From CALAMC01 sp964459465 (GTDB lineage Bacteria > Zixibacteria > MSB-5A5 > GN15 > PGXB01), in the NCBI GenBank assembly GCA_964459465.1, contig CAYWLR010000004.1, forward strand, positions 1-64,000: a stretch of 64,000 nucleotides of DNA, given 5' to 3'. The position numbers and the translations under genes are program-made. Below, in pieces: positions 52,811-63,502 of the stretch. The notes beneath the pieces are model-generated. The model was not told the DNA's origin. It saw nothing but the letters and a program-made list of their open reading frames with translations, and ran no database searches. The number at the start of each line of letters is the position of its first letter. Positions within the stretch are counted from its first letter, which is position 1.

Positions 52811-55483
52811 ATGAATTCCCTGAAATATCGGGCAAAATCGACTGCCGTTGCAACCCTGATTCTATGTCTGGTTTCCGTAAGCCTGTTCGCTCGCGGGAAT
52901 TTTCAGCCCGATGAACTCGGTCCTAATACTTTCTACAAACCTAACATCGATGCTGTTCCATGCGCCACTCTGGGCATGCACACCATTAATAAAATGGGCC
53001 TGTGCATAACCAACCAGGGCCATTTCGGGAACGGATTTTTGCCCGGATCAAGCGGCGTTGACCCCGTTACCGGTGAAGTCGCCCGTTCTGCCGCTTATCC
53101 CTATCCGACCACTAACACCTACCTTTTCGCCGGCGCTTTCTGGATCGGCTCCATCGTCGGGAGAGATACCCTGGTATCGGTGGGCGCCGATGGCTGGCAA
53201 ACTACTCGCGAAATGTGGCCCGCCCCGTGTGCACTAAATGGCGATATTAGAAGGTTGAGTATTTCCAACGCGGAGGACATCGCGGCCGGAGCCCTGTCAG
53301 AACAGGATTTCATCGCCCGCTATACTGATACCCTTACCGACCCCAGTTATGTTGCTAATGACGCGGTTGACGGCCGTCCGCATCAACCACTGAATATAGA
53401 AATCACGCAAAAGAGCCTGGGATGGTCATATAGCTACGCCGAAGATTTCATTCTGTTTGATTACGCGATTAAAAGCATTGGACGCAGGGAGCTGGAAAAG
53501 GTGTACATGGGCATCTATGTCGATGGCGACGTCGGCCCGACCAACTCCCAGGGCCAGGAATTTGTCGATGACATTTGCGGTTTCAAAAGGGACATCCCGA
53601 CCCCTATACCCAATATCGATCCCGCCTGCGGCTTCATCGACACGATTAACATCGCCTGGATTGCCGATAACGACGGACGGGTTAATGACCCTTCGATTAC
53701 CTGCCCCGGCGGCTTCGACGTGCCCCATGTAACCGGAACCCGCGTCGTTAGAACTCCTTCCGATTCATTGAAATATTCTTTCAACTGGTGGATTTCCAAC
53801 GGAAATCCCGGACTTGATTTTGGCCCGCGTAAAGCCGGCACGACAACCGATCCGTTCCGGGATTTCGGCGGCTACCTGGGCACCCCGGAAGGCGACCGTA
53901 ATAAATATTATATAATGCGGCATGAAGAATTCGACTATGACCAGATTTTCAGTGCTGTCGATCAAACGGCCGACGGCTGGCTTCCCCCGCCGGGTCAACA
54001 AGCCAGCGATTTTGCCGATGGTTATGATACCCGGTATTTGCTGTCTTTTGGGCCTTTCAATATTTCTCCCGGCGAGGTTCTCCGGGTAAGTTTTGCCTAT
54101 GTTGGCGGAAGGAATTTCCACCGGGACTGCGAGGACTTCCAGAAATTGTGGAATAGCCAATCGCCACAAACCTATTATGATGCTCTTGATTTCTCCGATT
54201 TGGCGTTGAATTCGGTTTGGGCCTCTTGGATATACGACAACCCCAATCGTGATACCAACGGGAATAAGTTTTTTGGAAAATACCGCGTCTGCTGCAAAGC
54301 CGAAGGCACGCAAATCGATACCATCTCGCTCGACCCCTTCGTCACCGAAACTCTCACTGTTTGCATTGAAGCCGACACTATGTGGTATGAAGGCGACGGT
54401 GTCCCCGATTTCGAAGGCGCGCGTCCACCCGAACCGCCCAAATTCTGGGTCATCCCGACTGTAAACGATTTTAACGAGGGTGAACTAAAAATTCGCTTCA
54501 ATGGGTTTTTATCGGAAAAGACTCCTGATAATTTCAGCCAGGAATATGATTTTGAAGGTTACCGCATTTACTACTCCCTTTCGTCCGATCCCGATCAGTT
54601 CGTCTTTTTGACATCGTACGATATCGAAGACTTCAACCGCTGGGAATACGATCAAACCAATGAAATATGGGTGATCCGGAATATCCCCTTTACCCTTGAG
54701 CAATTGCGGGACTTGTACGGGGAGGGATTCAATCCGGAATTTTATACCCGCGACAATCTGTACTATGATGTGGATGACGGCCAATATTACTGGTTTTCTC
54801 CGCAGGACTGGAACCAGTCGAATTATCTGGATACCACTTTAATTCACAAGAAATACCCGAATGATACTATGCCCCATTTTACCTATAACGATAACCTCGA
54901 TTCTGCCAGAGCGCTGCATCCCGAATGTTTCACCGATGACGGTTATTTGAGATACTACGAATACGAATTCACCATACGCAAGCTGTTGCCCTCACAATTG
55001 TACTATGTAGCCGTAACCGCCTTCGACTATGGTTCGCCGACGAGCGGCCTGCCTTCATTGGAAACCGCGCTCAACCGTAACATGATCGCCGAGTATGCGC
55101 AGTATACCAATACGACCGTGATGGATAAGGGCCTCGACGTCGTCGTCTATCCCAATCCGTATCGCATCGACGCCAATTATCAAGGTCCTGAAGGCGGGGG
55201 ATTCGAAGGCCGCAATGTTGACCCGACCATTACTTCCCCTGACCGCCGGCGGGCAATACATTTTGCCAACCTGCCGCATAAGTGCACGATCCGAATCTTT
55301 ACCATCGACGGTGACCTGGTGCGACAGATCGATCATGACATGCCGAAAGATTCCCCGCAAAGCATGCACGCCACGTGGGATTTGATTACCCGCAACACCC
55401 AGGCAGTTGCTTCCGGAATTTATTTTTATTCGGTGGAATCCGAATACGGCAATCAGGTGGGTAAAATTGTTATCATATTCTGA
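52811..55483 (+). CDS. Large secreted protein with C-terminal sorting-like domain, array member 1
   Basis: 890 residues with a strong GGAGGGTGGAG leader and a signal peptide at 1-28. I recognise no enzyme family. The body is beta-rich, with landmarks shared by all four array members: FWIGSIVGRDTLVS, FILFDYAIKSIGRRELEKVY, VRTPSDSLKYSFNWW, FGPRKAGT, WYEGDGVPDFEGARPP, FEGYRIYYS, DWNQSNYLDT. Acidic calcium-loop-like runs such as DNPNRDTNGNKFFGKYRVCC also occur. The last 110 residues are a YPNP-type module (GLDVVVYPNPYRIDANY ... GIYFYSVESEYGNQVGKIVII) of the kind FCB bacteria use as type IX-like sorting or surface-attachment domains. It is likely a cell-surface or released protein. It is closest to member 2. 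Confidence 0.75.
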   Translation: MNSLKYRAKSTAVATLILCLVSVSLFARGNFQPDELGPNTFYKPNIDAVPCATLGMHTINKMGLCITNQGHFGNGFLPGSSGVDPVTGEVARSAAYPYPTTNTYLFAGAFWIGSIVGRDTLVSVGADGWQTTREMWPAPCALNGDIRRLSISNAEDIAAGALSEQDFIARYTDTLTDPSYVANDAVDGRPHQPLNIEITQKSLGWSYSYAEDFILFDYAIKSIGRRELEKVYMGIYVDGDVGPTNSQGQEFVDDICGFKRDIPTPIPNIDPACGFIDTINIAWIADNDGRVNDPSITCPGGFDVPHVTGTRVVRTPSDSLKYSFNWWISNGNPGLDFGPRKAGTTTDPFRDFGGYLGTPEGDRNKYYIMRHEEFDYDQIFSAVDQTADGWLPPPGQQASDFADGYDTRYLLSFGPFNISPGEVLRVSFAYVGGRNFHRDCEDFQKLWNSQSPQTYYDALDFSDLALNSVWASWIYDNPNRDTNGNKFFGKYRVCCKAEGTQIDTISLDPFVTETLTVCIEADTMWYEGDGVPDFEGARPPEPPKFWVIPTVNDFNEGELKIRFNGFLSEKTPDNFSQEYDFEGYRIYYSLSSDPDQFVFLTSYDIEDFNRWEYDQTNEIWVIRNIPFTLEQLRDLYGEGFNPEFYTRDNLYYDVDDGQYYWFSPQDWNQSNYLDTTLIHKKYPNDTMPHFTYNDNLDSARALHPECFTDDGYLRYYEYEFTIRKLLPSQLYYVAVTAFDYGSPTSGLPSLETALNRNMIAEYAQYTNTTVMDKGLDVVVYPNPYRIDANYQGPEGGGFEGRNVDPTITSPDRRRAIHFANLPHKCTIRIFTIDGDLVRQIDHDMPKDSPQSMHATWDLITRNTQAVASGIYFYSVESEYGNQVGKIVIIF

Positions 55484-55494
55484 TCTTCTTCGGG

Positions 55495-55524
55495 AAGGCG
55501 GGTCGGCCACGACCCGCCTTTTCC
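55495..55524 (+). terminator. Intrinsic terminator after array member 1
   Basis: A perfect 11-bp stem AAGGCGGGTCG (55495-55505) / CGACCCGCCTT (55510-55520), loop GCCA, then TTCC. It separates member 1 from members 2-4, which have no terminators between them. Confidence 0.8.
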
Positions 55525-55603
55525 ATATCTGCCCGGTCGCCGACTTTTCTTTGACCCTGACGTTTTTTTTTGAACGGGAGTTACGCCGGAAATTCTTCGA
55601 ATT

Positions 55604-58273
55604 ATGATTATCGGGGCATTCGTCAAAATGAACCAGTCGCCGTTTACATATAAACTTCAATTGCTTCTTATAATGGCGGTATGTATTCCTTTTATTTTAT
55701 TATGTTTTCACGATGCGGCGGCCTTCGAATCCCCCAAGCAACATTCATACCTGCGACCCGGAACACGGCTTTTGAAAACTACCGCTTCCGGCGAACCCTA
55801 TGTCTCTGTCGCCGTCCACAATATCAACAACGTCAATCTGACCGTAACCAACATCGGGCAGTTCGGTCTCGGCTACCTCGGTGTCCAATCCGACCCGCTG
55901 ACCGGTAATCAGGCTCCGTCATGTTATTTCCCGACCAATAGTCAAATCGAACACCTGTACGTCGGTGGATTCTGGATCGGAGCGATTGTCGGTAGAGATA
56001 CGCTGGTTTCCATCGGCGTCGATGACTATTATAACGTGGTCGAATTCTGGCCCGCGCCATACCCCTATGGGGAAATCGAATATCGGTCGATTGAACCCAG
56101 CCATTACTTCTATCACCCGGAAGCAAAATCGGAACAGGACATCATTGCCGTTTATGCCGATACTTTGACCGATGCGTCTTACGTCAGTACTGACCGTTAT
56201 GACGGTCGGCCGCACCGTCCGCTGAACATCGAGGTCATTCAGAGAAGTTACGCCTGGAGCTATTCGTATGCCAGCGATTTTTTGTTGTTCGATTACTCCA
56301 TCAAAAATATCGGACGACGTGACCTTGATAAAGTCTATATGGCAATTTACGTGGATGGTGATGTCCACCATGAATCCAATTTCGGTTCCGGAGGATATGA
56401 GGATGACATCTGCGGGTTCCGTGTGGACCATCCCGTCGAATCCCCCTGCGATTTCAGGGATACCATCAACGTTGCCTATATAATGGATAACGACGGCGAT
56501 CCCGATGAATCCGGCAATTTCACTACCACCAGTTGTCGTAGCGTGGCCGGGGTTCGTGTCGTCAGAACTCCTTCGGATTCACTGGAATACTCCTTCAATT
56601 GGTGGATTACCAATTACAGTAGCGCCGCCCTCGATTTTGGTCCACGCAAAACGGGGACGCCGGAGCATCCTTTTCGCGACATGAGCGGAGTCCTGGGGAC
56701 CCCCCTGGGGGACCGGAACAAGTATTATATAATGCAGAATAAAGAATTCGATTATGACCAGATGTTTACCGCCAAAGACCATACGGCCGGCGGCTGGCTG
56801 CCGCCCCCGGCCTCCGCGACCGATTACGCCAACGGTTTCGACGCCCGATTCCTGTTATCCTTTGGCCCTTTCAACCTGTCGCCGGGCGAGGTTCTTCCTG
56901 TTTCCTTCGCATATATTTGCGCCGCCGCATTTCATGCGGAGCCCGATAATTTTAAAAACCTCTTTAATCCGCTGCAACCGGAGACGTTTTATAATTCCCT
57001 CAACTTCGACAGCATGGCCTATAATTCCCGGTGGGCCTCTTTTATTTATGACAACCCCAACTATGACAGCAACGGCGATAAATATTTCGGCAAATACAGA
57101 ATTTGTTGCCTCGACACAACCCTTGAAATAAATGACCAGGTCTTCCCGCCGGAAACTACCATTATTTACGGTTCCTGTGATACGACCTGGTACGAAGGCG
57201 ACGGCGTTCCCGATTTCGTCGGCGCCCAGCCCCCACCGGCACCGGTTTTACGAGTCTTCCCGGAAGTCGATTACCTCAATCGCGGTCGTCTGATAATCCG
57301 CTGGAATGGATTCGCCAGCGAAATGACCCCGGACAGGTTTTCCGGGGACCTTGACTTCGAAGGTTTCCGCGTTATGTACTCCATGACACCCCGCATGCAG
57401 GATTTCGTTTTGCTTAATACTTATGACCGGGAGGATTATAATCGCTGGACCTATGTGCGCAATCATCAGGCATGGGAACTGCTCGACATTCCTTTCACGA
57501 TGGATCAATTGAAAGCGATGTACCGCGACGGGTTCGACCCCCTCGTCCATAGTGTCGATAACCCCCTCTGGGTATCCAATCCCTCCGGCGAGGATTCCAT
57601 ATTCTATTTCACCCGGCAGGACTGGAACCAGAGTAATCTGCTTGATACCTTCTTCATTCATAAAGTATTTCCGGACCAGCCGTTTCCGACCGTTTTGGAC
57701 CTCGATTCGGCGGCCCTTTATTACCCCGAAGAACTGACTGAAGATGGGCAATTCAAATACTTCGAGTATAAATATATCCTCCGCGACCTGTTGCCGTCGT
57801 TAATGTACTATGTAACGGTTACTGCTTTCGATTACGGGTCTCCCCGTTCCGGGCTTACCTCTCTGGAATCAAGCCCGCTCATTAATATGGTTGCCGAATA
57901 CCCCCAAAATTCGGCGCCCATGGTGGAAGAAAAAGGACTTGACGTCATTGTGTATCCGAACCCCTATCGCATCGACGCCAACTACCGGGCCATGGGGCTG
58001 GAAGGAGCCGTCAACGTCTCCCTGCCGCCCGAACGCACCCGCGCTATCCATTTTGCCAATCTTCCCCATAAATGCACCATTCGTATTTTCACTCTCGATG
58101 GCGACCTCGTCAGGCAGATTGAGCACGACGTCCCGCCCGGAGACCCGCGGGCGATGCATGAAACATGGGACCTGATAACCCGAAATACTCAGGCGATCGT
58201 TTCCGGCATTTATTATTATTCGGTTGAGTCCGCGATGGGTAACCAGCTGGGCAAGATTGTCATTATATTATGA
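55604..58273 (+). CDS. Large secreted protein with C-terminal sorting-like domain, array member 2
   Basis: 889 residues if begun at the ATG at 55604; an ATG at 55628 (MNQSPFTYK) is also possible and neither has a clear ribosome-binding site. A signal-like helix lies at about 17-42. Landmarks are as in member 1: FWIGAIVGRDTLVS, DYSIKNIGRRDLDKVYMA, WYEGDGVPDFVGAQPP, DLDFEGFRVMYS, DWNQSNLLDT. It ends with the same C-terminal module (GLDVIVYPNPYRIDANY, RAIHFANLPHKCTIRIF). Members 1 and 2 share cysteines (KYR-(V/I)-CC) that members 3 and 4 lack. The gene probably opens a three-gene transcript with members 3 and 4. Confidence 0.75.
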   Translation: MIIGAFVKMNQSPFTYKLQLLLIMAVCIPFILLCFHDAAAFESPKQHSYLRPGTRLLKTTASGEPYVSVAVHNINNVNLTVTNIGQFGLGYLGVQSDPLTGNQAPSCYFPTNSQIEHLYVGGFWIGAIVGRDTLVSIGVDDYYNVVEFWPAPYPYGEIEYRSIEPSHYFYHPEAKSEQDIIAVYADTLTDASYVSTDRYDGRPHRPLNIEVIQRSYAWSYSYASDFLLFDYSIKNIGRRDLDKVYMAIYVDGDVHHESNFGSGGYEDDICGFRVDHPVESPCDFRDTINVAYIMDNDGDPDESGNFTTTSCRSVAGVRVVRTPSDSLEYSFNWWITNYSSAALDFGPRKTGTPEHPFRDMSGVLGTPLGDRNKYYIMQNKEFDYDQMFTAKDHTAGGWLPPPASATDYANGFDARFLLSFGPFNLSPGEVLPVSFAYICAAAFHAEPDNFKNLFNPLQPETFYNSLNFDSMAYNSRWASFIYDNPNYDSNGDKYFGKYRICCLDTTLEINDQVFPPETTIIYGSCDTTWYEGDGVPDFVGAQPPPAPVLRVFPEVDYLNRGRLIIRWNGFASEMTPDRFSGDLDFEGFRVMYSMTPRMQDFVLLNTYDREDYNRWTYVRNHQAWELLDIPFTMDQLKAMYRDGFDPLVHSVDNPLWVSNPSGEDSIFYFTRQDWNQSNLLDTFFIHKVFPDQPFPTVLDLDSAALYYPEELTEDGQFKYFEYKYILRDLLPSLMYYVTVTAFDYGSPRSGLTSLESSPLINMVAEYPQNSAPMVEEKGLDVIVYPNPYRIDANYRAMGLEGAVNVSLPPERTRAIHFANLPHKCTIRIFTLDGDLVRQIEHDVPPGDPRAMHETWDLITRNTQAIVSGIYYYSVESAMGNQLGKIVIIL

Positions 58274-58297
58274 TTGGCATCAGAGAAGGCACACCCC

Positions 58298-60889
58298 ATG
58301 ATTCTTAGGATATTTTGCCTGGTCATAATGGTCAGCATTATTAATTTTCCCCCGGCCCTGGCACGTCAGGAATATCGGGATATTAAATCCCGCGCCAGTT
58401 TTAACGAAGCCGAGATTCTGCTGAAAAGAGTCGCCGTCCATAATGTCGGCCTGATAGCCATGACCGTAACCAATTTCGGCCAGTTCGGACTGGGCACGTC
58501 GCAACCTGTCCTTGACCCGGCTACCGGATTGCAGGCCCCCGCTCTTTCGTATCCGCAGGGATTGAATGTCAATTACCTCAACGAAATGCAACTCTGGGTG
58601 GGCGCCATTGTCGGGCGTGATACGCTGGTTTCCACGTCTGGCTGGCAGGACTGGTATATCCAGAGCGAGTTCTGGCCGGATACAATTCCGCTTAATGAAA
58701 TTAAACGCCGTTCTATTTTGGAACCGGGACAAATTGATTTCGACAGCGCTGTTTCTCATCAGGATTTCATTTCTTACTATTGCGACACCCTGTGGGATAA
58801 TCGCTGGACGGGTTATGATATCTTCAGCCGCCGCATTCATATACCGATCGGCGTCAGAGTCACACAGAAAAGCTACGCCTGGGGATATAACTACGCCGAA
58901 GACTTCATTCTTTTCGACCTGGAAGTGTCCAATATTACCCTGCGCGATATAAACGGCCTCTATATCGGGCTGTTCGTCGACAATAGTGTCCACCGCGTTG
59001 GCGGACCGTTTGGGGGAAGCGACGATATTGTCGGCTTTTTGAAAGATTTTCCATCGCCCTACTTGAGCGGCCTTCGTGATACTTTTAATATTGCCTGGGC
59101 CGCTGATAACGACGGCGACCCGGATCCGGTTTCCGGCCAATTCCAGGGACTTTTCGGGGCAACTTCCGCCGCCGGCGTTATGCTATTGCGGCCCGCTCCG
59201 CAGGAGCACAACTTCTCATTCAACTGGTGGGCGGTCGATTATACGACCGACTACTGGTCCTGGGGACCGCGCAAAAAACCCATGCCCGGCCAAACCCTGC
59301 GGCAGTTTCGCGGTTACTACGGCGACCCCGCATCCGACGCCGATAAATACTACATCATGTCCAATCGTGAAGTCGATTATGACCTCATCGACAGCTGGCG
59401 CGATTTCACCGCCGACGGCTGGATGCCCCCGCCAACCGAGCCGGTGTGGGAAGGTTCCAATATCATGTATGTCCTTGCCACCGGCCCTCATAAACTCTAT
59501 CCCGGCGGAACCGTTAATTTCACTTTTGCCGTCGTCATGGGTCAGAATTACTGGCAGGGCAGCTGGGCCGCAGAATTCGGCGGAGCCACCCGACATCTCG
59601 ATGACCTTGCCCTGAACGCCCTCTGGGCATCCTGGGTTTATGACAACCCCGGAGTCGATACCGACGGCAATGGTTACAAAGGCAAGTATCATATCCGCCA
59701 GGCCGGCTATGTCCTCGATTACATCGATACCATTTATCTGGCCAACGATACCATTTATGATTCCGTGTACAAATACATTCGCAATGACACTCTCTTTTAC
59801 TCCGGCGACGGTATCCCCGATTTTGTCGGAGCCGCCCCACCCACCGCTCCCGAATTTTCACTTCTTCCTGGAGTCAATGAGTTCAACATTGGCTATATAG
59901 AAGTCCGCTGGAATGGCCTGAAAAGCGAAACAACTCCGGACCCATTCCTCGACCGTAATGATTTCGAGGGCTACCGTGTATATTTTTCCGAAACCGGTCG
60001 GCCGGGAGACTTTACGGTATTGTCATCCTATGACCACCTGAATTACGACCGTTGGGGATTTGACAGTACTTATAATCGCTGGCAGGTCGTTGACCCGCCC
60101 TATGCTTTATCCCATTTAAAGAACTTGTATGGTGAAAACTTCGATCCCGAATTATATCCGGCCGAATACAAGCTTTTCAGCCATTATAATTATCAGACAC
60201 AGGCATATGACCAATATTATTTTACACCCCACGATTGGAATCAATCCAACCTCTTTGATACACTTGCCATTCATAAGCGATATCCCAACGAACCTTACCC
60301 CCCGACTTTGAGTGTTGACAGCGCCCGAATTTACTGGCCGGATGTTTTGACTGAATCGGGTCGATTCAAATACTTCGAATATTGCTATAAAATCAGAAAT
60401 CTTCTGCCGTCGAGAGAGTATTTTGTATCAGTGACGGCCTTCGATCAGGGCAACCCGGCCCGCAACTTGGGTTCCCATGAAACCAACCCCTATGACAATG
60501 CCGTCCGTCAGTTTGCTCTTCCCTCCAGCGAATATGCCATGGAAAAAGGCCTCGACGTGATCGTGTATCCCAACCCATATTATATCAACGGCAACTACCG
60601 CGAACACTATGAAGGCTGGCAATACGGTCAACAGAATATGCCTGCCGAATTTACGCGAACCCTGAATTTCGCCAATTTGCCCCATAAATGCGTTATCAGG
60701 ATTTTTACCATCGATGGCGACCTGATCCGCCAGATCGACCATGATTATCCCCCGGGTGCCCCCGGTTCAATGCATGAATCATGGGATTTAATTACCAGAA
60801 ATACAATGGCAATTGTCTCCGGAATTTATTATTATTCGGTCGAATCCGAATTTGGTAATTTTATTGGCAAATTCGTAATTATAAAATAG
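58298..60889 (+). CDS. Large secreted protein with C-terminal sorting-like domain, array member 3
   Basis: 863 residues from the ATG at 58298, preferred over a TTG at 58274 because GAGAAGG (58283-58289) is 8 bases upstream and the frame then begins with a clean signal peptide (MILRIFCLVIMVSIINF). It shares LWVGAIVGRDTLVST, GDGIPDFVGAAPP, RNDFEGYRVYFSE, HDWNQSNLFDT and the YPNPYYINGNY ... GIYYYSVESEFGN end module. Its middle section (RDINGLYIGLFVDNSV; FNIAWAADNDGDPDPVSG) is nearer to member 4 than to members 1 and 2. It starts 24 bases after the member 2 stop. Function is unknown; it is exported and probably surface-exposed. Confidence 0.75.
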   Translation: MILRIFCLVIMVSIINFPPALARQEYRDIKSRASFNEAEILLKRVAVHNVGLIAMTVTNFGQFGLGTSQPVLDPATGLQAPALSYPQGLNVNYLNEMQLWVGAIVGRDTLVSTSGWQDWYIQSEFWPDTIPLNEIKRRSILEPGQIDFDSAVSHQDFISYYCDTLWDNRWTGYDIFSRRIHIPIGVRVTQKSYAWGYNYAEDFILFDLEVSNITLRDINGLYIGLFVDNSVHRVGGPFGGSDDIVGFLKDFPSPYLSGLRDTFNIAWAADNDGDPDPVSGQFQGLFGATSAAGVMLLRPAPQEHNFSFNWWAVDYTTDYWSWGPRKKPMPGQTLRQFRGYYGDPASDADKYYIMSNREVDYDLIDSWRDFTADGWMPPPTEPVWEGSNIMYVLATGPHKLYPGGTVNFTFAVVMGQNYWQGSWAAEFGGATRHLDDLALNALWASWVYDNPGVDTDGNGYKGKYHIRQAGYVLDYIDTIYLANDTIYDSVYKYIRNDTLFYSGDGIPDFVGAAPPTAPEFSLLPGVNEFNIGYIEVRWNGLKSETTPDPFLDRNDFEGYRVYFSETGRPGDFTVLSSYDHLNYDRWGFDSTYNRWQVVDPPYALSHLKNLYGENFDPELYPAEYKLFSHYNYQTQAYDQYYFTPHDWNQSNLFDTLAIHKRYPNEPYPPTLSVDSARIYWPDVLTESGRFKYFEYCYKIRNLLPSREYFVSVTAFDQGNPARNLGSHETNPYDNAVRQFALPSSEYAMEKGLDVIVYPNPYYINGNYREHYEGWQYGQQNMPAEFTRTLNFANLPHKCVIRIFTIDGDLIRQIDHDYPPGAPGSMHESWDLITRNTMAIVSGIYYYSVESEFGNFIGKFVIIK

Positions 60890-60914
60890 AGGAGCCATTG
60901 ACAGGAAGACTTCA

Positions 60915-63502
60915 ATGAGATATATCGCGCGGACTGCCTTGTTTGCTATACTGCTGACCTCCCTTGCCGCCTCCATAACCGCCCGCCCTTCGTTTGAGCC
61001 GGAAAGGCTCACACCGATAAAGGCCCAAACCAACCAGCTTTATCCTATACGCGAAATCGCCATGCATAACGTTGGCAAGATTGACATGATGATTTCCAAT
61101 TTCGGAATTTTCGGCAAAGATACCGAGGATATGCTGATCGATCCGTTTTCCGGACAATATGCGAAATCGCTAAATTATCCAAACAACACCCTGAATACTT
61201 ATCTCTGGGGCATGCGCCTGTGGATTGGCGCCATTGTCGGTCGCGACACCCTGGTTTCCACCGCCGGCTGGGGCGATTGGGATCGTGCCTCGGAATTCTG
61301 GCCCGATACACTCCCCAACAGTAATATTATTATGCGTTCAATCAATGACCGCAGCGTCGCCGAATATGAAGGGGCCGTATCGCAGCAGGATTTCGAATGC
61401 TACTATACCGACACTCTCGATAATCGTGAATTAACCGGTTATGATGCACCGACCGGCCGCGTCCACCGACCGATCGGCGTGAAAGTCGTCCAGCGCAGCT
61501 ATGCCTGGGGCTACGATTACGCCGACGATTTTATTATCTTCGATTTGAATATCGGCAATATCACCTTCCGCACTATCGAAGGACTTTATATCGGGCTCTA
61601 TGTCGATAACGATATTTTTTATGAGAACAAGGGCAGCGCCCGCGATGACATTGTCGGTTTTGTTAAAACCATGCGTTCGCTCTACATCGCCGGTCTGACC
61701 GACACCATTAACGTCGCCTGGACCGCCGATAACGACGGCGACCCCAATCCCATTACCGGGGAATACCAGGGCATCAATTCCCCGACTGCCGCGGCCGGCG
61801 TTAAAATATTGCGCACGCCCGCCGACACCGTTCGCATGAACTTCAACTGGTGGGTCAACGATTATTATTCCGGCCTCAACTGGGGGCCCTATAAACGACC
61901 ACCGACCGGTACTCCCATACGATATTTTGGCGGCGGCCTTGGCGAACCCCGCAGCGACGCCGATAAATACTTCCTCATGGCCAATGGTGAGATCGATTAT
62001 GATCTTTCCGAAGCCCAGTGGGACCATTCCGCCGACGGCTGGCTTCCGCCCCATGAAAATATCGACCGCATCAGGGACGGCGCCGATGTCCATTACGTCA
62101 TCTCCTCCGGGCCGTTTCGAATTAAACCCGGCGACTTCGCGCCTTTCACATTTGCCATGATCATGGGTCAGCACTACCACCGGGACTGGCGGACGCCCGG
62201 GCCATCACATAACCTAACCTATCTCGGTCTGAATTCCCTTTGGGCCTCGTGGATCTTCGATAATCCCGGCGTCGATACCGACGGCGATGGCTACAAAGGC
62301 AAATACCACATTTACGAAATCGGCAAACGCATCGTCGAGATCGATACTCTGTACCTGCCAAGCGGCATGATAATCGACACCACCTTCGCCTTTGCCCGCG
62401 TCGATACTTTGTACTACGAGGGCGACGGCGTTCCCGATTTCCGCGGAGCCGCCCCCCCGCCTGCCCCGGATTTCAGCTTGCATCCCCGCGTGAACGAATT
62501 CAACGAAGGAATCATTGAGGTCCGCTGGAACGGCGTCAAAAGTGAAACCGAACCGGACCAGTTCTCGCAATTCGCCGATTTCGAGGGTTATCGCGTCTAT
62601 CTTTCCGAAACCGGGCACGCCAACGGCTTCACTATGCTGGCTTCGTACGATGTCGATAACTATGACCGCTGGGAATATGATACCTATAACAGATACTGGG
62701 ACGTCATGCAACCGCCGTACACACTCGAACAACTGCGCCAGATGTACGGCGCCAATTTCGACCCGGAAAACTATGATTCCCAAGCCCGCTTGTTTTCGCA
62801 CTATAATTACTCCACCGGGGAATACGAGCAGTATTACTTCACCGCCCATGACTGGAACCAGTCCGAAAAAACGGACACTACCAACATCTATAAAGTGTAC
62901 CCCTACGAACCGGAACCGCCGACTTCTGATCTGGACAGCGCCCGCATGTATTGGCCCGAAGTTCTCACTCCTGACGGTCGCTTCAAATATTATGAATACC
63001 GCTATATCATACGCGACCTGTTGCCGTCCAAATCATACTATGTCTCCGTAACGGCCTTCGACCATGGCGATCCCTCTAAGGGTCTGGGGCCGATGGAAAC
63101 CAATCCGACCGAAAACGCCGGACGCGAATATGCCCAGAATTCCACCGACCTGGTTTTGGAACAGGGCCTGAATGTCGTCGTCTACCCCAATCCTTATTAT
63201 ATCAACGGCGGTTATCGCGGTCGATATGAAGGCTGGGNNNNNNNNNNGCTCTTCCCTCTGAATTCACGCGGGCCCTGCATTTTTCCAATCTGCCGCCTAA
63301 ATGCACGATTCGTATTTTTTCCATCGACGGCGACCTGGTGGCCACCATCGATCATAATTTCGCCCCCGGCAGCCCCGGCGCCATGCACGAGCAATGGGAC
63401 ATGATTTCACGCAACCGCATGGCCATCATGTCGGGAATTTATTATTACTCGGTGGAATCGGAATACGGCAATCAGGTCGGCAAATTCGTGATCATTATGT
63501 GA
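60915..63502 (+). CDS. Large secreted protein with C-terminal sorting-like domain, array member 4 (interrupted by Ns)
   Basis: Starts at 60915 with AGGAAG upstream and a signal peptide (MRYIARTALFAILLTS). Family landmarks: LWIGAIVGRDTLVSTAGW, IEGLYIGLYVDND, WYND-like FNWWVNDYYSG, YYEGDGVPDFRGAAPP, DWNQSEKTDT. The frame is broken by ten Ns at 63238-63247. Beyond them the family sequence (LPSEFTRALHFSNLPPKC ... GIYYYSVESEYGN) resumes one frame away and stops at 63502. So the gene is very probably intact and the gap length is arbitrary: the true gap must be 2 modulo 3 bases. Full length would be about 860 residues. The stop overlaps the convergent MFS gene end by 8 bases. Confidence 0.75.
63238..63247. 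other. Assembly gap (10 Ns)
   Basis: Ten consecutive undetermined bases between YEGW and LPSEFTR codons of array member 4. A placeholder length is likely, because the flanking coding frames disagree by one base. Confidence 0.98.
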
